This document shows positions 8,440-16,601 of a DNA stretch of 64,000 bases, one piece after another. The translations under genes were made by a program, and so were the position numbers. The notes under the pieces are model-generated. The model saw only the letters and a program-made list of their open reading frames with translations. It had not been told where the DNA came from and ran no database searches. Position 1 is the first letter of the stretch. Each line of letters begins with the position of its first letter. The DNA lies in contig NZ_JAASAE010000008.1 in the NCBI RefSeq assembly GCF_012726205.1, positions 1-64,000 on the forward strand, written 5' to 3'. Origin of the DNA: Rhodococcus sp. HNM0569 (GTDB taxonomy: Bacteria > Actinomycetota > Actinomycetes > Mycobacteriales > Mycobacteriaceae).

Positions 8440-9189
8440 ATGCCGTATCCGAATGGTCCGCGTGCGACCGAGCTGAAGCCGAAGAACGTTGCGTTCTGGG
8501 CCTTCGTGTTGGTGTCGATGGTCGCGATCGTGGTGGGGTACGTCTACGTCCAGAATCGTGCGGTACCCGACAGCGAATACGTGTCGTCGTACTCGGCGAC
8601 GGCGGTGGCTCCGGCCGCCGACGAGGTTCGCGCTGTGGTGATCGGCGATGCGTATGCGGCAGGTGCAGGTGCCGACTCGCCGGAGCGCGGCTACGCGCAT
8701 TTGCTCGGTCAGGCGCGCTGTTGGGCGACGACTGTACTCGGGCAAGCGGGCACGGGATACACGGTGCCAGCGACGGCCACCGATGCGACGACGCCGTTCG
8801 TGGACCGTGTCGAGGACGCGATCGCCGCGCAGCCGGACGTCGTCATCGTGCAGGGCAGCACGATCGATCCCGGCGGCATTACTCAAGAGCAGGCTGCGAC
8901 AGAGCTTTTCACGCAGCTGACGAGTGCGCTGCCGGATACGAAGATCGTCGCAGTCGGTCCCGCTGCGGCACCCGGTGTGAACGCCGCGACCGTGCGGGCA
9001 TCGCGTGACGCCGTGGCGGCCGGGACCGAGGCCGCGGGTGTCACGTTCGTCGATCCCGCAACTGCCGAATGGCTCGCGCCCACCGAGTACGACGACAACG
9101 GCGTGCTCCCGAACCAGCAGGGCCACAGCACGTTCGCGGCGAAGCTCGGAGCGGAACTCGATTCGCTCGGCGTACTCGGCGGCTGCTGA
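8440..9189 (+). CDS. Membrane-anchored SGNH-like protein lacking catalytic residues
   Basis: A 249-residue protein with a membrane anchor at about residues 17-37 and an extracytoplasmic SGNH/GDSL-hydrolase fold. The first block reads GDAYAAGAG (69-77): the nucleophilic serine of GDSY is alanine. The block that normally carries the catalytic His (DxxHPN) reads NGVLPNQQGH, with leucine for histidine. The block III asparagine context is VQGSTID. Two and probably three catalytic positions are therefore lost while the fold motifs remain. This suggests a binding or structural role at the cell envelope rather than esterase activity. The ATG at 8440 gives a short positively charged N-terminus before the helix. 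Confidence 0.75.
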   Translation: MPYPNGPRATELKPKNVAFWAFVLVSMVAIVVGYVYVQNRAVPDSEYVSSYSATAVAPAADEVRAVVIGDAYAAGAGADSPERGYAHLLGQARCWATTVLGQAGTGYTVPATATDATTPFVDRVEDAIAAQPDVVIVQGSTIDPGGITQEQAATELFTQLTSALPDTKIVAVGPAAAPGVNAATVRASRDAVAAGTEAAGVTFVDPATAEWLAPTEYDDNGVLPNQQGHSTFAAKLGAELDSLGVLGGC

Positions 9190-9195
9190 CCGCGC

Positions 9196-9762
9196 TCACG
9201 CGCGCAGCGGGTCGGCAGTTTCCTTCAGATCGATCGTGCGCACCGAGCATGGGAACACCGGGTGCTTGGCGAAGACCTCGTCGTAGAAGTCGAAGCCGCG
9301 GGCTCCGACGCGAAATGCCACCAGCGACGCCGGAACACCCCGCAGCCACCACTTCAGGAGGTAGCCGAAGTCCGGCGCTCCCCCGTCCTCGCGACGGACG
9401 ATGCGAAGGCCGAAGATCGCCTTCCCGAGCGTCGCGCGCGTCACCGACTGTACGACGACACGGTGCACGAAGGACACCGCGATCCACCCGACAACCGGCA
9501 GAACGATGCCCTCCGGGCCCATTCGGAACATGAGCGTCGCCATCACACACAACACCGCGAGGTGCAGAGCCCAGTCGACGAAGAAGGCACCGATCCGACG
9601 AGCGGTGCGCGGCGACGGATAACGCTCGTCGGGCCGCGCACCATGCGGAATCGGCCGCGCGTCGAGTTCACGTTGCCGACGCTCGGCCTCCTCGAGCATT
9701 TTGTCGACGCCGTACCTGATGTCCATGAACGAGCGGTACTCGCGTTCGCCGTCGGCGCTCAA
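9196..9762 (-). CDS. RDD family membrane protein
   Basis: A 188-residue membrane protein with an RDD domain: ARRIGAFFVDWALHLAVL opens the first helix with the Arg and Asp positions, a second helix follows, then VVVQSVTRATLGKAIFGLRI. The first 50 residues are charged and cytosolic. It is the last gene of the YbaB-WXG100 operon and overlaps the preceding gene by four bases. RDD proteins occur beside type VII secretion substrates; a transport or anchoring role is possible but not shown. A related gene with an internal stop is at 23532-24122. Confidence 0.8.
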   Translation of the reverse strand: MSADGEREYRSFMDIRYGVDKMLEEAERRQRELDARPIPHGARPDERYPSPRTARRIGAFFVDWALHLAVLCVMATLMFRMGPEGIVLPVVGWIAVSFVHRVVVQSVTRATLGKAIFGLRIVRREDGGAPDFGYLLKWWLRGVPASLVAFRVGARGFDFYDEVFAKHPVFPCSVRTIDLKETADPLRA

Positions 9763-10679
9763 CGCGCGACCCCCCGCTCCTCTGCATGGTCTGTCGCCCG
9801 TCCGAGCCTCGGCCCCAACTCCATGGCTTTGTCGAGTACTTCACCAGCGCCATCTACACCGGTCAGTCGATCCAACTCTTCCTTCAACTCATCCGCAGCA
9901 CGCGGTTTGCCGACCAAATGCTCCTGAGCTGCGTCTGCTGCCTTGCCCACCGTTTCGTCTTTGACGGTCTGAACCAACCTGTTGTCCGCAGCAGGCCCGA
10001 GCCCTTCGATTGCACCGTCCACAGCGCCCTCCAAACCGCCCTTGAAGCCGCCTTGAAGACCTGCTTCGGCGATGTCGCCGAAATCGAAAGACGCGCGGCG
10101 CCCGTCCCGCTCCTCCAGCCACTGCAGCGCACCCTCCTGCAGAGCCGCTTCGAGCGCGCCCTTGCCCGCTCCCTTCGCAGCACCAACCGCAATCCTCTTC
10201 ACCAACTCGGTTTGTAGCCACCGCATGATCATCTGGACCACGAACCTCGTGGCGGCTTGTGCGCCGAGGGCGGCGGGGCTGGCGAGGCCTGCGGTGACGA
10301 CGGCCCATGCCGCGATCGCGGCGAGCTGCGCGGCGAGGGCGACGAGGGCCTGGATGATCTTCAGTTTGGCGTTGCGGACTTCTTCGGCCGCACCGTCCAT
10401 GTCCTGGGAGAGTTGGAAACTCAGCTCGGTGGCGGCGGCGAGGGCGGCGTCTATTCGGTCCCAGTACTGCTGGATCGCGGGGTCGAGGCTGCCGTCGATG
10501 CCGTTGCGTGCCGAGTTGATCTGGGTCTTGGCGTCTTCGAGGATGTCGCTGAACTCGTTGCCGTTCTCGCGCCAGCCGGAGGCGACGCGTTCCATGGCCG
10601 TCTCGTCGGCGTCGGGCCAGTCCTGGCCGACGACGTGCTCGGACACCCAGCGGAGGGCGCCGGGGATTTCGATGCCCAT
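9759..10679 (-). CDS. Large WXG100-like (type VII secretion-associated) protein
   Basis: A 306-residue protein whose N-terminal 90 residues are amphipathic helices of the kind found in WXG100-like or CpnT N-terminal domains. A long hydrophobic alanine-rich segment (about 107-145) follows, then a Gly/Ala-rich stretch (170-245) and a charged end. No recognisable toxin domain is present at the C-terminus, unlike many polymorphic toxins with this start. It abuts a classical WXG100 protein gene and is coupled to an RDD gene. It is probably a secretion substrate or pore-like partner. The function is inferred from architecture only. Confidence 0.65.
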   Translation of the reverse strand: MGIEIPGALRWVSEHVVGQDWPDADETAMERVASGWRENGNEFSDILEDAKTQINSARNGIDGSLDPAIQQYWDRIDAALAAATELSFQLSQDMDGAAEEVRNAKLKIIQALVALAAQLAAIAAWAVVTAGLASPAALGAQAATRFVVQMIMRWLQTELVKRIAVGAAKGAGKGALEAALQEGALQWLEERDGRRASFDFGDIAEAGLQGGFKGGLEGAVDGAIEGLGPAADNRLVQTVKDETVGKAADAAQEHLVGKPRAADELKEELDRLTGVDGAGEVLDKAMELGPRLGRATDHAEERGVAR

Positions 10680-10994
10680 TTACGACCCCCAGCGCAGTGC
10701 GTCGGCGTTGCCCTGGTCCTGCGCTTCGAGCGAGTCGGCGGTCTGCCGCAGCGCGGCGCCGGTCCGTTCGAAGATCTGCGGTGTCGCGGCGAGCTCACGC
10801 AGGTTGGCCTCGGCGCGCGGCACGTACATCTGGGCGATGTTGGCGCCGGTCTCGTCGGCTCCCCAGCATTCGCCTTCGCCGGCGAGCACGCCGTCGAGTT
10901 GCTGCAGGGCCGCGGCCGCGCGGTCGGCGATCCGGTCGAGGTGCGGCGCGACGCTGCGCACGTGCGCGGGGTCGATCCACAGCGGCTGGCTCAT
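10680..10994 (-). CDS. WXG100 family type VII secretion target
   Basis: A 104-residue helical protein with the central tryptophan turn GECWGADETGANIAQMY (about residues 42-58) between two amphipathic helices, matching ESAT-6-like proteins. Its ATG overlaps the YbaB-like gene stop (ATGA), and its TAA directly abuts the next start. It is expected to dimerise and be exported through a type VII system encoded elsewhere, since no EccC ATPase is present in the window. Confidence 0.8.
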   Translation of the reverse strand: MSQPLWIDPAHVRSVAPHLDRIADRAAAALQQLDGVLAGEGECWGADETGANIAQMYVPRAEANLRELAATPQIFERTGAALRQTADSLEAQDQGNADALRWGS

Positions 10995-11512
10995 CGGAGC
11001 GGGTCCTTCAGGAAGGACGACTGGCCCCAGTCGTCGTCCGCCTCGGGCTCCGGCGACGGCGAAGGCGACGGCGACTGCGCGGGTCCGTCGGGCTGCGCGA
11101 ACTGGAAGTCGTCGAACATGCTGCGCAGGCTCGGTGCGCCGGGGACGAGGTCGGGCAGATCGGGCATCCGGTCGCCGATCGCCAGCACCGACGCCATCGC
11201 GTCGTTCGCCTGGGTGCGCGCGCTGTCGGCGGCGCGGCGCGCGGCCTGCGTCATGGCGGACCCGAGCAGTTCGGGCGTGGACCGACGCGTCGCCTCGGGC
11301 GCGACGACGACGTCGAGCACGGTGCCCGTCGCGTCCACCTGGACCCGCACCATGCGGTCGTCGGATTCGCCCCATACGCGCAGTTCGGCGACGCGGCGCT
11401 GCGCGTCGGCGAACTCGCGCTGCTGGTCCTCGAGCTGGGCAAGCATCTCCCCCACCTGTCGCTCGAGTGCGTCGTTCTGGGCGCGGAGCTGTTCGGTGTG
11501 CTGATCGGCCAT
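10991..11512 (-). CDS. YbaB/EbfC family protein
   Basis: A 173-residue protein with an N-terminal coiled coil (about residues 1-45), a YbaB-like core (VRVQVDATGTVLDVVV) and a disordered Ser/Pro/Glu-rich tail. YbaB proteins bind DNA. In actinobacteria, longer versions (EspL-like) sit at the head of type VII substrate operons, as here, and may act as chaperones for the secreted partners. It starts the four-gene operon that runs to 9196. Confidence 0.75.
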   Translation of the reverse strand: MADQHTEQLRAQNDALERQVGEMLAQLEDQQREFADAQRRVAELRVWGESDDRMVRVQVDATGTVLDVVVAPEATRRSTPELLGSAMTQAARRAADSARTQANDAMASVLAIGDRMPDLPDLVPGAPSLRSMFDDFQFAQPDGPAQSPSPSPSPEPEADDDWGQSSFLKDPLR

Positions 11513-11675
11513 ACGGACCCCCCCTTTTCAAAGCAGCGTGCACGTTACCAATCAGGTTTGACGCGCTGCATGTCGAAACGGTTCCCTCCCGGCCGCTGAA
11601 GCTGACCGCCCGCACCGCGGCGGCTCGAGCTACCGTCCTTTCCGCCCGGTGTGTTCGGAGAAGGAGTCGGTGGCC

Positions 11676-12182
11676 ATGCGTGTGCGTGCGGCGAGTGTGT
11701 CGGTGTTGTCTCTCGCGGTGGTGGCCGCGCTGGCGGGGTGCGGGTCGGATTCCGACGCGGCGGCACCGGCCACGACGAGCGATCCCTGCGCGCTGCTCGG
11801 TCCCGCCGAGGTGGGTGTCTTCTCGTCGAACCCGGATGCCGAGCCGCAGGCCGGCAACGACAAGATCTCGTCGAGCTGCGCGTGGGAGGGCGCCGACAAG
11901 ACGGTCCTCACCGTCACGCTGCAGAACACGAAGACCGACCCGAGCCGGTTCCGTCCGGAGAGCAAGCTCACCCTCGCCGGTATCGACGCGTTCGCCGACG
12001 GCAGTGTCGGCGACTTCTGCACCGCCTACGTGCCGGCGCCGAACGAGGACAAGACGCTCATGCTCCTCGCCACCCCGGACACGCCGACGGCACAGGCGAA
12101 CCCGCTGAGCGACGGCGAAACCTGGTGCCAGCGTGCGGAACCCGCACTGATGGGTGCCGTGCAGAAGCTCGGCTGGGCGTAG
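11676..12182 (+). CDS. DUF3558 family lipoprotein
   Basis: A 168-residue exported lipoprotein. The signal peptide ends in the lipobox LAGC, followed by a short Ser/Ala linker and the DUF3558 domain beginning DPCALL. Cys residues in SSCAW, DFC and TWC probably form disulfides. The ATG at 11676 is preceded by AAGGAG nine bases upstream; a GTG two codons earlier is closer to that site. DUF3558 proteins are surface lipoproteins of unknown function, common in Nocardiaceae. It converges with the TetR gene. Confidence 0.82.
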   Translation: MRVRAASVSVLSLAVVAALAGCGSDSDAAAPATTSDPCALLGPAEVGVFSSNPDAEPQAGNDKISSSCAWEGADKTVLTVTLQNTKTDPSRFRPESKLTLAGIDAFADGSVGDFCTAYVPAPNEDKTLMLLATPDTPTAQANPLSDGETWCQRAEPALMGAVQKLGWA

Positions 12183-12200
12183 CCGCCGCGCACGGGGCCG

Positions 12201-12806
12201 TCAGCTGCCGCTGGTCATTCCCCGCCACACGATCTCGAACGCGGTGCGGCACCGTCGCACGGTATCGGGGTCGTCGAGGCTCGTGCCGCGCGCCACGAGT
12301 TGGTAGTAGAAGATCCCGTTGATCGCGTCGATGCTCGCGTCGACGTCGAGGTCGGCGCGCAATTCGCCGCGCTCCATCCCCACGTGCAGCGCGTGGACCA
12401 TCGCTCGCCGTCGCCGCCGGACGTGCGACGACCAGTACGCACGTTGCAGTTCGGCGTTCTCCATCACGAGCGCGATCCGCTTACGGAAGCGCCGTTCGCT
12501 GTAGTCGCGCCCGCGTGTGGCGTCCGGGTCGGCGAACAGCAGTCCGACGATCGTCTCTTCGAGATCTCCGGACGCATCGATCTCGACGGGGACGCGCCCG
12601 CGGTCGAGGGCCGCGGCCACGAGGTCGGTCACGCTGGGCCAGCGGCGGTAGAGCGCCGCGCGCGAGAGGCCGCTGAGTTCCACCACCGCCTTCACCGTCA
12701 CCGGCTCGTCCTTGTCGATCAGGGTGAGCACGGCGTCGAGGATCTTCTCGTCGTGCCCTTCGGCACGTGGCCGTCCGGGGCCGCGCCGGTCGACGGTGAC
12801 CGTCAC
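12201..12806 (-). CDS. TetR family transcriptional regulator
   Basis: A 201-residue TetR protein. The helix-turn-helix is at about residues 37-62 (VTVKAVVELSGLSRAALYRRW), preceded by the AT-hook-like GPGRPR. It is the distal gene of the phnD-phnC-phnE-phosphatase operon, with its GTG start overlapping the phosphatase stop (GTGA). Co-transcription suggests it controls this transporter, perhaps through the TACGAGAACG direct repeat upstream of phnD. The ligand is unknown. Confidence 0.85.
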   Translation of the reverse strand: MTVTVDRRGPGRPRAEGHDEKILDAVLTLIDKDEPVTVKAVVELSGLSRAALYRRWPSVTDLVAAALDRGRVPVEIDASGDLEETIVGLLFADPDATRGRDYSERRFRKRIALVMENAELQRAYWSSHVRRRRRAMVHALHVGMERGELRADLDVDASIDAINGIFYYQLVARGTSLDDPDTVRRCRTAFEIVWRGMTSGS

Positions 12807-13576
12807 GAGGCGATCGCCCGCTCGCGCAGGCTCGCGAGCAGGCCGTCGGTGAGCCCGGCGCGGCGCAGCGGCTCGAGCGGATCGGTGTAGGTCTCGTCGA
12901 GATACGTGAGCAGTCCGTGCATGGGCGCGGGTGAGAACTCGGCATTCCCGGCGCGCTGCCCCAGTTCGTCGAGGTCGACGCCAGTTTGCGCGAGCAGCGG
13001 CGCGATCACCTGACGCGTCCGCGCCATGACGGCGTCGGAATTGGGCCCGGTGGCAAGGTAATCCGCGACGATGGTGTCGCTCTCGGCGTCGAGCGCGAGG
13101 AGCAGCGACGCCGCGAGCACCCCGGTGCGGTCCTGCCCGGCGGCGCAGTGGAAGGCGACGGTACCGCGGCTGTGCGCGATGATCGACAGTGCCGTCACGA
13201 TCCTCGGCGCGGCGCTTTCGAACATGTCGATGTACATTGCCGCGAACCGCGACTGGTCGAACGCGGCCCCGCCGACGACGTCGCGCGTGGTGGCCGCGAC
13301 CGACGCGATGAACGGCACGTGATGGTAGGTGACGGGCAGCGCACCGAGCGGCCCGCGACCGGTGAGCCGCACCTCGTCGGCGGTGCGAAGGTCCACGACG
13401 GCGGTGAGTCCGTCGTCGGCGAGCCGGGCGGCGGACTCGGAGTCGGCGAGCGACAGGTCGTCGGCACGGATCACGACGCCGGGCCGCACGGTGCCGGTAC
13501 GGGTCGCGATTCCGCCGAGGTCACGCAGGTTGACCGGCGGCGAGAGGGTGAGTTCGGTGAGGACGTCGAGGGTCAC
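12803..13576 (-). CDS. Tyrosine-protein phosphatase (dual-specificity type) in a phosphonate operon
   Basis: A cytosolic phosphatase of 257 residues. The P-loop HCAAGQDRTG places Cys at 144 and Arg at 150, and the N-terminal NLRDLGG is the usual opening of this family (MptpB/LipA-like). The GTG start at 13576 overlaps the phnE stop by four bases, so it is translated as part of the transporter operon. A phosphatase coupled to PhnDCE suggests release of phosphate from an imported phosphorylated compound rather than classical signalling. That is inference; lipid-phosphate or phosphotyrosine substrates remain possible. Confidence 0.82.
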   Translation of the reverse strand: MTLDVLTELTLSPPVNLRDLGGIATRTGTVRPGVVIRADDLSLADSESAARLADDGLTAVVDLRTADEVRLTGRGPLGALPVTYHHVPFIASVAATTRDVVGGAAFDQSRFAAMYIDMFESAAPRIVTALSIIAHSRGTVAFHCAAGQDRTGVLAASLLLALDAESDTIVADYLATGPNSDAVMARTRQVIAPLLAQTGVDLDELGQRAGNAEFSPAPMHGLLTYLDETYTDPLEPLRRAGLTDGLLASLRERAIAS

Positions 13577-14433
13577 GTGATCTTCTTTCGGATGACGGCG
13601 CTGGTTTGGTCGATGACGGTGACGAGCAGGATGATGCACAGGACCATCGCGCTGAGATGGCCGTAGTCGTATCGGTTCATGGCTGTGGTGAGTTCGAGGC
13701 CGATGCCTCCGGCACCGACGAGTCCGAGGATGGTGGCGCCGCGGACGTTGCCTTCGAAGAGCAGCAAGGTGTAGCTAGTGAGCATCGGCATCGCTTGCGG
13801 CAGAATGCCGTAGCGGATCACCTGGCGTTGGGAGGCGCCGACGGCGTTCATCGCGACGATCGGGCCTCGGTCGACGGATTCCATCGCCTCGGCGAAGATC
13901 TTGCCGATCGATCCGATGGAGCCGATCGTCATCGCGAGGATGCCTGCGAACGGTCCGAGACCGACCGCGGAGACGAACATCAGCGCGATCACGAGGTCGG
14001 GCACCGAGCGGATGACGTTCATCGCCCATCGGGACGGGTAGTAGAGCCACCGAGGCGCGATGGTGCTCGCGGCGCCGAAGGCGACGACGAGCGACAGTGC
14101 TGCACCGAGGACGGTGCCGACGATCGCCATCTGCAGGGTTTCGACGAGAAGTTCGACGATCAGCGGGAGTTTCCCGAAGTCCGGCGGAAAAAGGCGGCTG
14201 ACGAATTCGCCCATGTTGGAGGCACCTTCGCCGAGTCGCAGGAAGTCGAACTGGGCGCCGTTCGCCGACCACAGGAACAGTGCGACGGCCACCACGGCGC
14301 CGAGGCCGACGCGGGCGCGCGGGACGGAGAAGGCACGCCCGAGGCGGTCGCGCTCGGCAGGATCCAGACCGTCGACGCTGTCCGTGCGCCCGCTGCGCCC
14401 CACGCTGTCCCGGGGCTGGTACCGGACGGCCAT
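13573..14433 (-). CDS. phnE: Phosphonate-type ABC transporter permease PhnE
   Basis: The inner-membrane permease of a phosphonate/phosphate-ester ABC importer, 286 residues with about six helices after a 45-residue charged N-terminus. The EAA loop region is IFAEAMESVDRGPIVAMNAVGAS (about residues 183-205), which contacts the PhnC ATPase. There is one permease gene, so a homodimer is expected. The ATG shares one base with the phnC stop. The order phnD-phnC-phnE is canonical. Actual substrates of PhnDCE systems vary (phosphonates, phosphite, phosphate esters). Confidence 0.87.
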   Translation of the reverse strand: MAVRYQPRDSVGRSGRTDSVDGLDPAERDRLGRAFSVPRARVGLGAVVAVALFLWSANGAQFDFLRLGEGASNMGEFVSRLFPPDFGKLPLIVELLVETLQMAIVGTVLGAALSLVVAFGAASTIAPRWLYYPSRWAMNVIRSVPDLVIALMFVSAVGLGPFAGILAMTIGSIGSIGKIFAEAMESVDRGPIVAMNAVGASQRQVIRYGILPQAMPMLTSYTLLLFEGNVRGATILGLVGAGGIGLELTTAMNRYDYGHLSAMVLCIILLVTVIDQTSAVIRKKIT

Positions 14434-15257
14434 CACGACCTCCGAGCGGGATCGGTGTAGACGGACGCGAGCTCGCTCTCGTCGAGATCGGCTGTGCATC
14501 CTTCGATCTCGACTCGACCCGCGCGCAATCCGACGATCCGGTCGGAGTGCGCGAGGGCGAGAGGTACGACGTGCAGGCTGACGAGCACGGGTATCCCTTC
14601 GTCGCGCGCGATGGACTGCAGCAGTTCGAGAACGGTGCGGCTCATCGCGGGGTCGAGCGATGCGACAGGCTCGTCGGCGAGGATGACGCGAGGGTTCTGC
14701 ATCAGTGCGCGCGCGATGGCGACGCGCTGCTGCTGGCCGCCGGACAGCGACCGGGCTTCGTCGTTCGCCTTGTGTGCGATGCCGACTCGGTCGAGCAGCT
14801 CCAGTGCACGCGCGCGGTCCGCGCTGCGGAAAGTGCCGAGCAGGTTCAGCGGCCCCGCGTCGTGCAGTGATCCGGTGAGCACGTTGGTGAGCACCGGAAG
14901 TCGGCCGATGAGGTTGAACTGCTGGAACACTTGGCCGACCTGGGCGCGCAATGCCCGCAGCCGGCGGCCGCGCACGTGGGCGACGTCGACGTCGCCCACC
15001 GTGGCGGTGCCGGACACGATCGGCGCGAAACCTGTCATGGCTTTCATCAGTGTCGACTTGCCGGAGCCCGACGAGCCGAGCAGTGCCACCACCTCGCCCG
15101 CGTGTACGTCGAGGTCGACGCCGTCGAGGACGAACGGCGCATCGGGCGCATACCGGACGCGCAGCCCACGTACGCTCACGCGCGCATCGGCGGGTGCCGG
15201 TGCGCCGATGCGCTGCGACAGTTCCGTGGAGCGGATATCGAGCGGTGTGCTCATCAT
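14433..15257 (-). CDS. phnC: Phosphonate-type ABC transporter ATP-binding protein PhnC
   Basis: The ATPase of the importer, 274 residues. Walker A is GSSGSGKST, the ABC signature is LSGGQQQRVAIARAL, and Walker B is VILADEP, followed by the H-loop SLHVVPLA. Around 25 extra residues precede the usual start of the domain. Two ATG codons lie in tandem (15257 and 15254), with AAAGGAC just upstream; the first is used here. It sits between the binding protein and permease genes with tight spacing. Confidence 0.88.
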   Translation of the reverse strand: MMSTPLDIRSTELSQRIGAPAPADARVSVRGLRVRYAPDAPFVLDGVDLDVHAGEVVALLGSSGSGKSTLMKAMTGFAPIVSGTATVGDVDVAHVRGRRLRALRAQVGQVFQQFNLIGRLPVLTNVLTGSLHDAGPLNLLGTFRSADRARALELLDRVGIAHKANDEARSLSGGQQQRVAIARALMQNPRVILADEPVASLDPAMSRTVLELLQSIARDEGIPVLVSLHVVPLALAHSDRIVGLRAGRVEIEGCTADLDESELASVYTDPARRS

Positions 15258-15276
15258 CTTGTCCTTTCCGACTGCA

Positions 15277-16188
15277 TCATTCGAGGTCGGAGATGTCGAC
15301 GTCCGCGACGGCGGCGACGTCGACGAACGGCTGGAACAGACTCGGGTCGGGTTCGACGACGGGCTCGATGCCGTCGCCGATCGCCTCGCCGTAGAGGCCG
15401 AGCTCGTCCTTGTTCTCGGCGGAGAACACCTTGGGGAGCGCATCGATCAGGGCGCGGCGCTTGTCGTCGCTCATCCGGGGGTTGCCGAGGATCGACGACG
15501 ACACCGGCATCGAGATGCTGTCGCCGAGCGAGCGCGTCTCGCCTTCCTCGAACGGGAACATCGGGTTGCCTTGCCCCGCCATCGCCGGGAATATCGTCGA
15601 GGTGCACGCGACGTCGGCCTGACCGTTCTTCAGTGCGAGGAGGCTCCGATCGTGCCCGCCGGACACGAGCACCGTGTAGTCGGTGTCCTTCTCGAGACCC
15701 GCTTCGTGCAGCATGTGGACCGGCATGAAATAGCCGGAGCTCGATGCGGGGTCGGCGAAGGCGACGGTGGTGTCGGCGGTGATGTCGGCGAGCGAGTGCA
15801 GTGGCGACGAATTCAGCACGAGGCAGGTGGACACCGGATCGTCGTTGCCGGGCCAGGCGACGAGCGAGTCGACTTCGCCGGTGTTCACGGCGAGCGCCGA
15901 CGGGAAGCCGCTCATGATGCCGATGTCTTCGTGACCGGCGCGGATCGCTTCGATGACGGCCGAGTAGTTGGGGACGTCGGTGACCTCGACGCGGTAGCCG
16001 GTCTCGGCTTCGAGTAGGTCGGCGATGGTGTCGACGGGCGTGGCGGCGTTGGGATCGTCGGTGAGCGGCAGCGTCGCGAAGCGGATGACGTCGTCGCTGG
16101 ACGCGGATCCGCTGCCGGCACATCCGCTCAGGAGCACAGCGGAGGCAGCAGCGAGCGCGCCTGCAACGGCGGGGACGCGAGTACGCAT
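15277..16188 (-). CDS. phnD: Phosphonate-type ABC transporter substrate-binding lipoprotein PhnD
   Basis: An exported lipoprotein of 303 residues. A signal peptide with lipobox LLSGC leads into a periplasmic-binding fold of the PhnD family; FADPASSSGYFMPV is the typical phosphonate-site loop (about residues 145-158). The ATG at 16188 is chosen because it begins the signal peptide; an earlier ATG would add 30 unlikely residues. It is first in a five-gene operon and would capture the substrate outside the membrane. Confidence 0.86.
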   Translation of the reverse strand: MRTRVPAVAGALAAASAVLLSGCAGSGSASSDDVIRFATLPLTDDPNAATPVDTIADLLEAETGYRVEVTDVPNYSAVIEAIRAGHEDIGIMSGFPSALAVNTGEVDSLVAWPGNDDPVSTCLVLNSSPLHSLADITADTTVAFADPASSSGYFMPVHMLHEAGLEKDTDYTVLVSGGHDRSLLALKNGQADVACTSTIFPAMAGQGNPMFPFEEGETRSLGDSISMPVSSSILGNPRMSDDKRRALIDALPKVFSAENKDELGLYGEAIGDGIEPVVEPDPSLFQPFVDVAAVADVDISDLE

Positions 16189-16601
16189 GGGCGAGGGACC
16201 TTTCGGTGCGGTCGTGGCCTGCCCGAGGGCGATCCTGGGCGGGCACGAACCATCAGACCGAAGCGAGGTGACGCGCAATTACGAGAACGGTGATACGAGA
16301 ACGAAAGTCTTGGTGAACGAGCGGTGACGAGGCGCGATGCCCGCCGAAACCGAGGGCAGCGCCACGGCGTATCGGGCTCCCGTCGAGTTCACACGTTTCA
16401 GCGCCACCACACCGGCATTGGCGCGCCGTTTCATTCGATGTGATGCCGAAACCAGTGCGGATTCACGACGCGGCCGCTGCGGTCGCCAGCTCTGACACCG
16501 TCCCGACGGTGCGGCTCGACACAGTTGCCCTCCGAATCCGGAAGGCAGCCGATATCGACGGCGCGGGAGCAGGATCACCAGGATCACCCAGGCCGTCGAG
16601 T
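16189..16601. other. Upstream region of the phn operon, no gene seen
   Basis: A 413-base stretch between phnD and the hypothetical gene at 16602. It carries the TACGAGAACG direct repeat at 16280. No frame here has a convincing start, ribosome site and composition. Confidence 0.5.
16280..16303. promoter_or_regulatory. Direct repeat TACGAGAACG x2 upstream of phnD
   Basis: Two exact 10-base copies with a 14-base period, starting 92 bp upstream of the phnD start. This is a candidate binding site for the operon's own TetR protein or a PhoP-type phosphate regulator. Confidence 0.45.

Noticed and set aside
10072-12108. Very long plus-strand open frame across the WXG100 operon
   Set aside because: It is antisense to four genes with family motifs and overlapping starts, is rich in Arg, Ala and Ser, and has no domain. 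It is a high-GC shadow.
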